A stretch of DNA of 64,000 nucleotides, from assembly GCF_024362385.1 (NCBI RefSeq), contig NZ_CP101466.1:1364001-1428000 (forward strand). The letters run 5' to 3'. The position numbers and the translations under genes are program-made. The notes beneath the pieces were generated by a model, which saw only the letters and a program-made list of their open reading frames with translations, ran no database searches and was not told where the DNA came from. Position 1 is the stretch's first letter. The number at the start of each line of letters is the position of its first letter. Below, in pieces: positions 53,564 to 62,737 of this stretch. The stretch is from Arthrobacter sp. DNA4. GTDB lineage: Bacteria > Actinomycetota > Actinomycetes > Actinomycetales > Micrococcaceae.

Positions 53564-53917
53564 ATGGACGATGACCAGGAGGCTCCGCCCCCTCCGAAGG
53601 AGCCCGACCGCCCGGGGCAGCAGGGGGAACCGCGGCGCGGCTACTTGGGCCCGGGCCTCACATTTGGCGCTTTGGCGTTGTACATCCTCTACCTTTGGGC
53701 GACAATCGGCGTCGGTGCGCCGAATTCCTGGGCGACCAGCATCCTGGCCGGACCCGCTGCCTTTGTCCCCATCGCCGTCTACCTGGGACTGGGCATTGCC
53801 CTTGCCGTGCGCCCCGATACCGCGCGGACCGGGGCGGGGATGCTGATTGGGCTGGGCATCTTCCTGTTGCTCGGCGGGGGACTGTGCGTGGGTGCCCTCG
53901 CACAGACCAGAGTCTGA
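53564..53917 (+). CDS. small membrane protein B, tandem paralog of A
   Basis: 117 residues from ATG 53564 (MDDDQEAPPPPKEPD), directly after the stop of gene A. It has the same acidic/Pro-rich start, three hydrophobic segments and the motif GAGMLIGLGIFLLLGGGLC. Identity with gene A is clear in the C-terminal half and low in the N-terminal tail. An AGAAGGAG after it serves the radical SAM gene. Function unknown. Confidence 0.8.
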   Translation: MDDDQEAPPPPKEPDRPGQQGEPRRGYLGPGLTFGALALYILYLWATIGVGAPNSWATSILAGPAAFVPIAVYLGLGIALAVRPDTARTGAGMLIGLGIFLLLGGGLCVGALAQTRV

Positions 53918-53933
53918 GAAGGAGCACTGATCA

Positions 53934-55520
53934 ATGAGGTCTCGAGAGTTGCCAGGGCCCGGCCAGCCGCTGCGGGGTGACCGGATCCACCGCTACGTCA
54001 CGGCGTTCTGCCCCCGTTGCCATGAAACCAACCCTCCACTCAGCGAGGTCCGGCGGCTGTCCGGGGCGCTGCTGATCCACGGCGGGCGGGTGTGGCTTGA
54101 ACGAGGTTGCCCGGACCACGGTTTGGTCCGCACGCTCTACGACGAGTCCCCGGAGATCCTTCGCTACCTGGAGAAATGGCAGGCGCCCACCAAGCAGCAC
54201 GTTCCTGACCGGGCAGGCAATTTCCGTCCCATCCCCGAGGCGTATGCCTACGGGCTTCCCGCCATGCAGACCCAGCACACCTGCATCCTGCTCCAGGACA
54301 TCATCGAGCACTGCAACCTGAAGTGCCCCACCTGTTTCACCGCCTCCGGACCGCAACTGCAGGGCGTGGCTCCGCTTGAGGAGGTGCTGGCCAATATTGA
54401 TACCCGCCTGGCACGCGAGAACAACCGCCTCGATGTGCTGATGTTGTCCGGCGGTGAACCAACGCTGTACCCGTACCTGGCGGAGCTGCTGGACGAACTC
54501 GTGGCCCGGCCGATCGTGCGGATCATGGTGAACAGCAACGGCATGCTGATGGCCACTGACGACGAACTGCTTGCCCTGTTGGCGCGGCACCGTGACCGCG
54601 TGGAGGTGTACCTCCAATACGATGGCTCTTCCAGGGAGGCATCAATCCACCACCGGGGCGGCGACCTGACCCGCTACAAGGATGCGGCCATCTCCCGCCT
54701 GTCCGCGGCCGGGATATTCACAACCCTGACCATGACGGCATCCCTGGGCGTCAACGACAGTGAGATCGGTGACGTGGTGATGCGCGCCCTGGAGACCCCG
54801 TACGTGGGCGGCGTGGCGCTGCAGCCCGTGTTTGGATCCGGGCGCGGGCACGGCATCGACCCCCTGGACCGGCTCACGCATACCGGCGTCCTGGACAGGC
54901 TCGAGTCACAAACCGGTGGTGTGGTCTCCTGGCACGACCTCACGGCACTGCCGTGCTCCCATCCGCACTGCGCATCGGTGGGCTACATGCTCAAGGACGA
55001 CGCCGGCACCTGGCGTTCACTGGCGGCGCTCGTAGGCCACGACCAATTGCTGTCGTGGCTCGAACTCAATCCTGACAGCATCGCCAACCGGATTGCTGAC
55101 AGCGCCATCCCGCTGGAACTGCGGAACCTGATGAAGACCTCTCTGCTGGACCTGCTGAGTGAGCAGTCGTCCCTGTCGCACCCACGGACCATGGATCTTT
55201 GGAAGAACATCTGCACGCAGTGCGATCTTGGCATCGGAACGCTGACCACTTTGGCGGCAGGCAAGCTTCCGGGCCAGCAGCAGCGCCTGCGCCGGTTCCT
55301 GGCCGAGCGGGTCACCCGGATCATGGTCAAGCCCTTCATGGACATGTCCACCATGATCGAGGAACGGCTCACCCAATGCTGCGTCCACGTCGGAACCAAG
55401 GGCGACGACGGGGAGCACCAGTGCGCGCCCTTCTGCGCTGTTCAGGCATGGCCTTCCCTTGCCCGGCAGCGGATGAGCACGGTGACCGGCGCACGGCTGC
55501 TTCCGGTGCGCCAGGTTTAG
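53934..55520 (+). CDS. radical SAM protein of the tetraether-synthase (Tes/MJ0619)-like family
   Basis: 528 residues from ATG 53934, with GAAGGAG upstream. The radical SAM cluster motif is CNLKCPTC (residues 127-134), with SGGEPT and QYDGSS following. An N-terminal metal-binding region has FCPRCHE (C26, C29) and RGCPDHG (C59), and further Cys groups lie in LPCSHPHC, NICTQC and, at the C-terminus, TQCCVHVGT and HQCAPFC. This layout matches archaeal Tes, which joins lipid chains by C-C bonds, and its bacterial homologs. Substrate here is unknown. The Lgt-like and membrane proteins next to it suggest a membrane lipid. No B12-binding domain is seen. Confidence 0.85.
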   Translation: MRSRELPGPGQPLRGDRIHRYVTAFCPRCHETNPPLSEVRRLSGALLIHGGRVWLERGCPDHGLVRTLYDESPEILRYLEKWQAPTKQHVPDRAGNFRPIPEAYAYGLPAMQTQHTCILLQDIIEHCNLKCPTCFTASGPQLQGVAPLEEVLANIDTRLARENNRLDVLMLSGGEPTLYPYLAELLDELVARPIVRIMVNSNGMLMATDDELLALLARHRDRVEVYLQYDGSSREASIHHRGGDLTRYKDAAISRLSAAGIFTTLTMTASLGVNDSEIGDVVMRALETPYVGGVALQPVFGSGRGHGIDPLDRLTHTGVLDRLESQTGGVVSWHDLTALPCSHPHCASVGYMLKDDAGTWRSLAALVGHDQLLSWLELNPDSIANRIADSAIPLELRNLMKTSLLDLLSEQSSLSHPRTMDLWKNICTQCDLGIGTLTTLAAGKLPGQQQRLRRFLAERVTRIMVKPFMDMSTMIEERLTQCCVHVGTKGDDGEHQCAPFCAVQAWPSLARQRMSTVTGARLLPVRQV

Positions 55521-55529
55521 GGAGGATTC

Positions 55530-55904
55530 ATGGACCCGGCCTCTGATGCCCGGCGCATTGCTGGAGGACCCAAGCCGTCCCAACTGGTGCGCCGACACGC
55601 CGCAGCGCACTCCACCCCGCAGGGTCCGGGCACCCCCGCACCCACCGGCCAGGCACCGTATGATCCGCTCCGGTTGTGCATTTTTGCCACAGTTGCGCTG
55701 CTGGGGTGGCTGGCGGGACCTGCCGCACTGGCGGTCTTCGCCGGCCTTGGGTTTGCGGGGTACTGGAAGGCAAGGCGGCGGGGCCTGGCACGGTCCAAAT
55801 GCTTCCTGCGCGACACGCGGCTCGTGCTCACTTATTTGGGTGCCCTCCTCACCGCGGGCGCTTACGGAGTCTACGTATTGGCGGGGCAAATATTCGGGCT
55901 GTGA
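55530..55904 (+). CDS. small membrane protein C of the radical SAM cluster
   Basis: 124 residues from ATG 55530, with GGGAGGA upstream and 9 bp after the radical SAM stop. A 45-residue Pro/Ala-rich N-terminus precedes two or three hydrophobic segments (about 48-75 and 96-122) and a basic loop (KARRRGLARSK). It is not obviously a paralog of A and B. No known domain; probably the last gene of the cluster, since a convergent aldehyde dehydrogenase gene follows. Confidence 0.75.
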   Translation: MDPASDARRIAGGPKPSQLVRRHAAAHSTPQGPGTPAPTGQAPYDPLRLCIFATVALLGWLAGPAALAVFAGLGFAGYWKARRRGLARSKCFLRDTRLVLTYLGALLTAGAYGVYVLAGQIFGL

Positions 55905-55945
55905 CAGGTAACCGGAGGGCTGCCCGCCCTAAGACGGGAACGGGC

Positions 55946-57399
55946 CTAGAACGGGTACGGGGCGATGTCCGGTCGCATGGTGAGCCACTGGATCTCGGTG
56001 AACGATTCCATGTTGGCGTGGTGGCCGCCGATCCGCGAGCCGTTGCCTGAGTTCTTCGTTCCGCCAAACGGGGAGTTCGCCTCATCGGAGACCGTCTGTT
56101 CGTTGATGTGGACCTTCCCGGAGTCCAGCCGGTCGGCGATGGTCATGGCCAGTCCGACGTCGCCCAGGATCCCGATGGACAGGCCGTACTCATTGTCGTT
56201 GGCCAGCGCCACAGCCTCATCCACGGTGGAGAACTTCATCACCGGGGCCACGGGGCCGAAGATTTCGTCCTTCCAGGCAGGACTGTCAGTGTCCAGGTCT
56301 ACCAGCACGGCGGGCTTGTAGAACCGGCCATCGTGGGTTCCCCCGGCGGCGAGCCGGGCGCCCGCCTGGACCGCGTCCTGGACGATCCCGTCCACCCGCT
56401 GCAGCTGGCGCTCATCAATGACCGGCCCCAGCGCCACGGTGCCGCTCTTCGGATCTCCCACGGGCAGGTGGGCCGCCTTCTCCGACAGGGCGGCAACGTA
56501 GTCGTCGTAGATGTCCTCATGCACGATGTGGCGTCCGGCAGCCATGCAGATCTGGCCCTGGTGCATGAACGAGCCGAACGCCGCCGCGGAGGCCGCCTTG
56601 GCCAGGTCGGCGCCGGGGAGCACGATGAGCGCATTGTTGCCGCCGAGTTCAAGGTGGGCACGCTTGAGCAGGCGGTACCGTTTCACCGATCTTCCGGTAC
56701 CGCCGTCGATCCCGTGAAAGCGATCACGCGGACCTCGGGGGCTTCGACGACGGCGGCTCCGATGTCGGCGCCGCCGGGCAGCAGGGAGAGCAGGCCCGGC
56801 GGAAGCCCGGCCTCCTCGAAGATGCGCATCACGGTCACGCCGCCGCAGACCGCGGTCCGCGGGTCCGGCTTGAGCAGCACGGCGTTACCCAATGCCAGGG
56901 CAGGGGCCACGGCGCGGATGGAGAGGATCAGCGGGAAGTTGAACGGCGCGATGACAGAGACAACACCCACCGGACGGCGCCGGGCAAAGGACCAGCGGTT
57001 TTCATTGGACGTCAGCACGTCACCGGCAGGGAGCGAGGGCAGCGCCGACGCGTCGTAGCATTCGTTGGCTGCGATATGCGTCTCCAGCCCTGCCTTGGGC
57101 GGAATGCCGCCTGATTCGCGCACAATCCAGTCCTGGACCTCGGCAGCGTGCTCCTCCCAGAGCTGTCCGGCGCGGCGCAGTACCGCTGCCCGGTCCTCGG
57201 GGTTGCGGGCAGCCCATTCCTTTTGCGCCTTCGCGGCGGCGGTTGCGGCTTCGCGGACGTCCGCCACGGAAGCCACGCCATAGCTCCCCAGCTGCCCACC
57301 GGTAGCCGGTTCCATGCTGGGGGCGGTCCCACCGCCGCCCGCCCGCCAGCCGTTGAGGTAGATTTTGCCTTCCCAGAGGGCGGAGTCGAGCAGGGACAT
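55946..57399 (-). pseudogene. aldehyde dehydrogenase (benzaldehyde/vanillin dehydrogenase-like) split by a frameshift
   Basis: The N-terminal frame (57399-56683) encodes MSLLDSALWEGKIYLNGW through the NAD-binding PFNFPLILSIRAVAPA and stops after FTGSTAVPEDR. The C-terminal frame (from 56686) continues with LLKRAHLELGGNNA, the catalytic Cys in HQGQICMAAGR and the rest of the protein to 55946. Together they make one ALDH of normal length (about 480 residues). The break lies at 56690-56705, where GGTACCG occurs twice; more than one base seems changed. The halves overlap by GTGA, so coupled translation is formally possible, but neither half is a whole enzyme. Either a recent pseudogene or a sequence error. 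Confidence 0.8.
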
Positions 57400-57500
57400 G
57401 GGGTAGTCCTTTCGTTGTTCCGAACGGCAGGCGTCCGGCCCGGAAGATGGGCGCGCGGGTCAGTCCCGTCCATCACATGCTGCGCGGACGCCGCCGTCAA

Positions 57501-57523
57501 GGCCCCTCACCGGATCAGGGGCC
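57501..57523 (-). terminator. weak hairpin after the nitrate reductase operon
   Basis: GGCCCCT and AGGGGCC form a 7-bp stem with a 9-base loop, 16 bases past the stop of the last gene of the operon on the minus strand. Confidence 0.4.
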
Positions 57524-57538
57524 AAAGCCCCGCAGCCG

Positions 57539-59098
57539 CTATGCCGCTGCCGCCTGGAAGTGCTGTTCGATCAGGCCCTTGATGTCCTCATGGCAGCCAC
57601 CGCACCCAGTGCCGGCGCGGGTGGCCCTGGAAACCTCGGCCACCGTGGAGCAGCCGTCAGAGGCCGCCGCCGTGATCGTCGCCCCGCTGACCCCCGCACA
57701 CCGGCAGACGGTGCCGGCGGGGTCGGCAGCCCCGGCCCCGGGCAGCTGGTCCGGTCCATCCAGTCGCAGCAGCAGTGACCGGTCCGCGGGCAGCTCAGCG
57801 CCCCGTTCAAAAAGCCCCACGAGTTCGGCCGCGGTCCGGGGCATGCCCACCGCCACCAGGCCTTCCAGCACACCGCCCCGGGTGGTCATCTTGACGTACC
57901 GGCCGTGCTCCGGATCGGCCCACTGCGACACCTGCAGGCGAGGCCTTCCGTTGACCGCACCGGCCGTGAGGGCTTCCTCGTCCCACGGCTCGGCAGCGTT
58001 GTCCCCGGCCACGGCCATGTTCATGCCCCGGGCCTTCAGGACCACGACGCCGGGCTGTTCCGGCGGCAGCGCAGGCAGCACTTCTGCGTCCGCTTCCGCC
58101 CCTTCGGCCAACAGGGTGAGGTAGCCGGCCAGCCATTCGGCCTGCCGCCAGCCCGGACCCACCAGCCCGGACGGTCCGGAGGCGTTCCGGCACGTGGCGC
58201 AGCCCGGATCCGGGCAACGGACTTCGGCGCAGTCGCCCATGGCAAAGATGTGCGGCTCGTGGTGCGCCCGCAGCCTGTGGTCCACCAGGATGCCGGCGCC
58301 GGTGGAGAGGCCGCAGCCTTCGGCCAGCTCGGTCCGGGGACGTACGCCGCAGGAGATGACCAGGAGGTCGCCGTCGATCGCCGATCCGTCATCCAGCAGC
58401 AAAGCCGAGAACCCGCCGTCGGGCGCGTTGTGCTCAACGCCGGTGGACCGGGCGTTGCCGGTCACCCGGACGCCACAGCGGCGCAGCCCTGCGGCCAGGA
58501 CCGCCCCGCCGCCGCGGTCGATGCTGCGGCCCAGCGGGTGCGGGCCGTTGTGGACCACGGTGACCGTGGCACCTTCCTCAGCGGCGGCCAATGCGGTTTC
58601 CAGGCCCAGGACGCCTCCGCCCAGGACCACCACGCGCTTGCCGCCGGCCACCGCCTGCCGCAACACCCGGGCGTCGCGGAGGTCCCGCAGTGCCGTGACG
58701 CCGGTGGGCAGCACGGGGGAGGACGGGTCAGGATTGATGCCGGTAAGGTTGGGGATCACCGGCCTGGATCCGGTGGCAAACACCAGCCGGTCGTAGTGCA
58801 CGGACGCGCCGTCCGAGAGAACCACCTGCTGCCGCGCCCGGTCCACGCGCCTGGCCCGGACGCCCAGCCGGACATCCACTCCCTCTGCAACCAGTTCGGC
58901 GCTGTCGGCGAGGGCAAGTGCGTCAGCGGTGGTCCGGCCGACGCCGAGATCGGCAACCAGGACGCGGTTGTAGGCAGCCTCGGCTTCCTCGCCCAGCACC
59001 GTGAGCCGGACGTGTCCGTTGCGCACGGCGGGCAGGAGCTCGTCCACCAGCCGGGCGGCCACTGGACCGAATCCCACAATGACAATCTGCTCGCTCAT
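57539..59098 (-). CDS. nasB: FAD-dependent reductase with BFD-like [2Fe-2S] domain (nitrate reductase electron-transfer subunit)
   Basis: 519 residues from ATG 59098, overlapping the upstream stop (ATGA). FAD motif IVIVGFGPVAARLVDEL, NAD motif VVVLGGGVLGLETALAA, FAD motif HIFAMGDCAEV, followed by a linker and a C-terminal BFD-like domain with CRC and GTGCGGC ligands. The arrangement is that of the NADH-linked electron donor of assimilatory nitrate reductase (NasB/NasC type) and resembles the N-terminal half of NirB. It is last in the narK - nitrate reductase - nasB operon and probably reduces the molybdoenzyme. Confidence 0.87.
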   Translation of the reverse strand: MSEQIVIVGFGPVAARLVDELLPAVRNGHVRLTVLGEEAEAAYNRVLVADLGVGRTTADALALADSAELVAEGVDVRLGVRARRVDRARQQVVLSDGASVHYDRLVFATGSRPVIPNLTGINPDPSSPVLPTGVTALRDLRDARVLRQAVAGGKRVVVLGGGVLGLETALAAAEEGATVTVVHNGPHPLGRSIDRGGGAVLAAGLRRCGVRVTGNARSTGVEHNAPDGGFSALLLDDGSAIDGDLLVISCGVRPRTELAEGCGLSTGAGILVDHRLRAHHEPHIFAMGDCAEVRCPDPGCATCRNASGPSGLVGPGWRQAEWLAGYLTLLAEGAEADAEVLPALPPEQPGVVVLKARGMNMAVAGDNAAEPWDEEALTAGAVNGRPRLQVSQWADPEHGRYVKMTTRGGVLEGLVAVGMPRTAAELVGLFERGAELPADRSLLLRLDGPDQLPGAGAADPAGTVCRCAGVSGATITAAASDGCSTVAEVSRATRAGTGCGGCHEDIKGLIEQHFQAAAA

Positions 59099-61314
59099 GA
59101 GGCCTCCGTCGTTTGAAGCATGCGGGCGGATTCGGGTGCGGCCACGGGCCGGACCCAAACGGTGTTGAACTTGAACTCGGGCATCCCGGATACCGGATCG
59201 GTCGCGGCTTCCGTCAGCCGGTTGGCGCTTTCGGCCCCGGGAAAGTGGAAGGGCAGGAACACCGTCTCCGGGCGGATCGCGGTGCTGTGCTCGGCCCGGC
59301 ACACCACCTCGCCGCGCCCGTTGGACACCGATACCAGCGTTCCGGCGGCGATGCCCATGGCTTCGGCTGCCGCCGGGTGGATCTGCACCCTGGCCTCGGG
59401 CTGGGCGGCGGCGAGCTCGGCGACCCGGCGGGTCTGGGCCCCGGACTGGTAGTGCTCCAGGAGGCGGCCGGTGATGAGGGTCATGGCTGTGCCGGCGGGG
59501 GCTGTTGCGTGCCCGGCGGCTTCAGCTGCGGGAGTACGGCGGCGGCGCGGTACCACCGGGACCATGGCCGCCTTGCCGTCGGGGTGGGCGAAGCCGTCCC
59601 GGAACAGCCGCGGCGTCCCGGTGCTGCCGGCCGGGTACGGCCAGTAGGCGGCCTCGCCGCGGTCCAGCATGGCGTAATCGATGCCGGAGTAATCGGCCAG
59701 GCCGCCCGCGGACGCCAGGCGGAGTTCCTCGAAGACGGTCTCCGGATCGTCGCTGTAGGTGGAAGGGGCATCCAGCCGCTCCGCCAGGCGGGCCATGATC
59801 CAGAGCTCGCTGCGGGCGCCGGCGGGAGGGGAGATGGCGCGTCGGCGGCGCAGGACGCGGCCTTCCAGGTTGGTCAGGGTGCCTTCCTCCTCGGCCCACT
59901 GGAGCACGGGAAGGATCAGGTCCGCTTCCGCGGCGGTCTCGGACAGGAAGAAGTCGCAGACCACCAGGAAGTCCAGGCTCCGCAGCCCCTCGATCACGGC
60001 GTTGGCGTCAGGTGCCGCCACCGCAATGTTGGAGGCATGCACGAAAAGGCACCGGACGCCGTCGGGCTTTCCCAGCGATTTCAGCAGCTGGACGGCGGGC
60101 AGGCCGGGGCCGGGGATCAGGTCCTCGGGGACGCCCCAGACCGCGGCGACGTGCGCGCGGGCGGCGGGGTCGGTGATCTTGCGGTAGCCGGGCAGCTGGT
60201 CGGCTTTCTGGCCGTGCTCGCGGCCGCCCTGGCCGTTGCCTTGGCCGGTGAGGGTGCCGTAGCCGCTGCGGGCGGAGCCGGGCAGGCCCAGCAGGAGGCT
60301 GAGGTTGATGGCCGCGGTGGCGGTGTCCGTGCCGTCCACGTGCTGTTCCACGCCGCGGCCGGTGAGGATGTAGCTGCCGCCCTTGCGGGCGCCGGCGGCG
60401 AGCAGGCGTGCGGTTTCACGGATCAGCTCCGCGGGGACGCCGGTCAGGGACTGGACGCGTTCGGGCCAGAAGGAGTTCACGCTGCGGACGACGGCGCTGT
60501 AGCCCGAGGTGCGTTCCCGGAGGTAGGCGGTGTCCACCAGGTCCTCGTGGATGACCACGTGCGAAAGGCCCAGCAGCAGGGTGAGGTCGGTGCCGGGAAG
60601 GGGCTGGAGGTGGAGGCCGGCGCCGTCGGCCGTGAAGGCCGCGGTGGCGGAGCGGCGGGGATCGACCACAACCAGTCCGCCGGCATCGCGGGCTCCCTGC
60701 AGGTGCTGGACGAACGGCGGCATGGTCTCGGCAACGTTGGAGCCGAGCATCAGGATGGTGCTGGCGGTGTCCAGGGCCTCGAGCGGGAAAGGCAGCCCGC
60801 GGTCCACGCCGAAGGCGCGCATTCCCGCTGCGGCCGCGGAGGACATGCAGAACCTGCCGTTGTAGTCGATCCGGGAGGTGCCCAGCGCCAGCCGGGCGAA
60901 CTTGCCCAGCTGGTAGGCCTTTTCATTGGTGAGCCCGCCGCCGCCGAAAACGCCGACGGCGTCCGCACCGTACCGGGCGCGGGCGTCTTTCACTGCCGCA
61001 GCGGCGAGGTCCAGGGCCTGGTCCCAGCCGATGGGCCGGTGGATGCCGTCAGCACCTTTGAGGAGAGGCTCGGTGATCCTGCCCGCGTGGTTCAGGAGCG
61101 TGGCCGAGGTCCAGCCCTTGCGGCACAGGCCGCCGCGGTTGGTGGGGAAGTCCCGGCTTACCACGTCCAGGACGGGGTATACCTTGGAGCCGGCAGGTGC
61201 AGGAGCGGGCCCTGGCCCCGGCTGCGAAGCCGGGGCCAGGTCCGCCGGGGACGTGAGCGTCATGGCGCACTGCAGGGCGCAGTAAGGGCAGTGCGTGTCG
61301 GCGCTTTTGGTCAT
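59095..61314 (-). CDS. nasA: assimilatory nitrate reductase, molybdopterin catalytic subunit
   Basis: 739 residues from ATG 61314. N-terminal [4Fe-4S] motif CPYCALQC with the fourth Cys in GGLCRKGW, then molybdopterin oxidoreductase domains (YNGRFCMSSAAAAGMRAFG, GSNVAETMPPF, GRGVEQHVDGT) and a C-terminal dinucleotide-binding domain (TGRLLEHYQSGAQTRR). No Tat signal is present, so it is cytoplasmic, as for assimilatory enzymes. One base separates it from narK; it overlaps nasB. The residue pattern FHFPGAESANRLT near the end fits the NasA/NarB group. Confidence 0.9.
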   Translation of the reverse strand: MTKSADTHCPYCALQCAMTLTSPADLAPASQPGPGPAPAPAGSKVYPVLDVVSRDFPTNRGGLCRKGWTSATLLNHAGRITEPLLKGADGIHRPIGWDQALDLAAAAVKDARARYGADAVGVFGGGGLTNEKAYQLGKFARLALGTSRIDYNGRFCMSSAAAAGMRAFGVDRGLPFPLEALDTASTILMLGSNVAETMPPFVQHLQGARDAGGLVVVDPRRSATAAFTADGAGLHLQPLPGTDLTLLLGLSHVVIHEDLVDTAYLRERTSGYSAVVRSVNSFWPERVQSLTGVPAELIRETARLLAAGARKGGSYILTGRGVEQHVDGTDTATAAINLSLLLGLPGSARSGYGTLTGQGNGQGGREHGQKADQLPGYRKITDPAARAHVAAVWGVPEDLIPGPGLPAVQLLKSLGKPDGVRCLFVHASNIAVAAPDANAVIEGLRSLDFLVVCDFFLSETAAEADLILPVLQWAEEEGTLTNLEGRVLRRRRAISPPAGARSELWIMARLAERLDAPSTYSDDPETVFEELRLASAGGLADYSGIDYAMLDRGEAAYWPYPAGSTGTPRLFRDGFAHPDGKAAMVPVVPRRRRTPAAEAAGHATAPAGTAMTLITGRLLEHYQSGAQTRRVAELAAAQPEARVQIHPAAAEAMGIAAGTLVSVSNGRGEVVCRAEHSTAIRPETVFLPFHFPGAESANRLTEAATDPVSGMPEFKFNTVWVRPVAAPESARMLQTTEAS

Positions 61315-61315
61315 G

Positions 61316-62737
61316 TTAGACGTGTCCCATCGCGTTCCGGCCGGCGTTGCGGATGTAGCAGGTCCAGCAGACCACCAGCATCAGGACGTAAGCACCGACG
61401 AATCCGTAGAAGGCCGGGGTGTAGGAGCCGCTGGCGGTGCTGGAGGCATTGAGCACCTGGGGAATGACGAAGCCGCCGTAAGCGCCGATCGCGGAGATCA
61501 GGCCGAGGGCCGAGGAGGCGAGCCGCTGGGTGGCCACCGGGTTTGCACCGTTGCGGGCGGCCCGGCTGGAGGTGGCGAAGATGACCGGAATCATCCGGTA
61601 CGTGGCCCCGTTGCCGAAGCCGCTGGCAGTGAACAGCATCAGGAAGAGAACCAGGAAGAGCAGGAAGTTCTTCAGCGGCAGGGTCCAGATCATGGTCAGG
61701 GTGATCACGGCCATCGCGGCGAAGGCCGACACGGTCATCCGGGCCCCGCCCATGCGGTCCGCCATGCGGCCGCCGTAGGGACGGGCCAGCGAACCCACCA
61801 GGGGGCCGAGGAAGGCCAGGGACAGGGCCACGGTTCCCACTCCAATGGAGGAGAACGCGGGGAAGTAGTCCTTGATCAGCTTGGGAAAAACGCCGGCGAA
61901 GCCGATGAAGGAGCCGAAGGTGCCGATGTACAGCAGCGCCATGATCCACAGGTGCGGTTCCTTCAGTGCAGCGACCGAACCGGCCACGTCACCCTTGGCG
62001 CTGGTGAGGTTGTTCATGTACTTGAAGGCACCGAACGCGGCCAGCAGGATGAAGGGGACCCACATCCAGCCGGTCATGGGAAGGTTGACGGTGCCCGCGG
62101 CAAGCAGGGTGATGACGATGGGAACGGCAAGCTGTGCGACGGCGGCGCCCAGGTTTCCGCCCGCGGCGTTCAGTCCCAGCGCCCAGCCTTTTTCCCTGGC
62201 CGGGTAGAAGAACGTGATGTTGGCCATTGAGCTGGCGAAGTTGCCGCCGCCGAACCCGGCGAGGGCGGCCACCAGGAGCATCACACCGAACGGTGTGTCC
62301 GGGTTGGAGACGCAGAGGGCCAGCCCGGTGGAGGGGATCAGGAGCAGCAGGGCGGAGACGATGGTCCAGTTGCGGCCGCCGAAGCGGGGGACCATGAAGG
62401 TGTAGGGGATGCGGAGGGTGGCGCCCACCAGGCTTGGCATGGAGATGAGCCAGAAGATTTCCGAAGTGGAGAAGGTGAAGCCTGCGGCGGGAAGCTGGAC
62501 CACCACGATGGACCACAGCTGCCAGACGACGAAGCCGAGGAACTCGGCGAAGATGGACCAGTTCAGGTTGCGGCGGGCGATGGCCCGGCCTGCGGCCTCC
62601 CACTGTTCCTTGTTCTCGGCATCCCAGTTGGCGATCCAGCGGCCGGGGCGGAATTCAAGGGCAGGGGCGTCGGTAGTGCGGGTAGGGCCGGGCTGTGCGC
62701 TGGCGGATACGGCATCAACGGTGCGGTCAACAGTCAC
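61316..62737 (-). CDS. narK: nitrate/nitrite transporter (MFS, NarK/NasA family)
   Basis: 473 residues from GTG 62737, with AAGGAGG upstream. Twelve membrane helices. The family motifs are visible: RIPYTFMVPRFGGRNW with the substrate Arg, GFGGGNFASSMANITFFYP (nitrate signature) and GFGNGATYRMIPVIF (second signature), plus RPYGGRMADRMGG. Brings nitrate into the cell. First gene of the operon with nasA and nasB; a GlnR-like array lies 50-87 bases upstream. Confidence 0.93.
   Translation of the reverse strand: MTVDRTVDAVSASAQPGPTRTTDAPALEFRPGRWIANWDAENKEQWEAAGRAIARRNLNWSIFAEFLGFVVWQLWSIVVVQLPAAGFTFSTSEIFWLISMPSLVGATLRIPYTFMVPRFGGRNWTIVSALLLLIPSTGLALCVSNPDTPFGVMLLVAALAGFGGGNFASSMANITFFYPAREKGWALGLNAAGGNLGAAVAQLAVPIVITLLAAGTVNLPMTGWMWVPFILLAAFGAFKYMNNLTSAKGDVAGSVAALKEPHLWIMALLYIGTFGSFIGFAGVFPKLIKDYFPAFSSIGVGTVALSLAFLGPLVGSLARPYGGRMADRMGGARMTVSAFAAMAVITLTMIWTLPLKNFLLFLVLFLMLFTASGFGNGATYRMIPVIFATSSRAARNGANPVATQRLASSALGLISAIGAYGGFVIPQVLNASSTASGSYTPAFYGFVGAYVLMLVVCWTCYIRNAGRNAMGHV

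Noticed and set aside
59113..61452. 779-codon open frame on the plus strand opposite the nitrate reductase gene
   Set aside because: Gly/Ala/Val/Glu-rich translation without motifs, exactly antisense to a gene with clear molybdopterin motifs.
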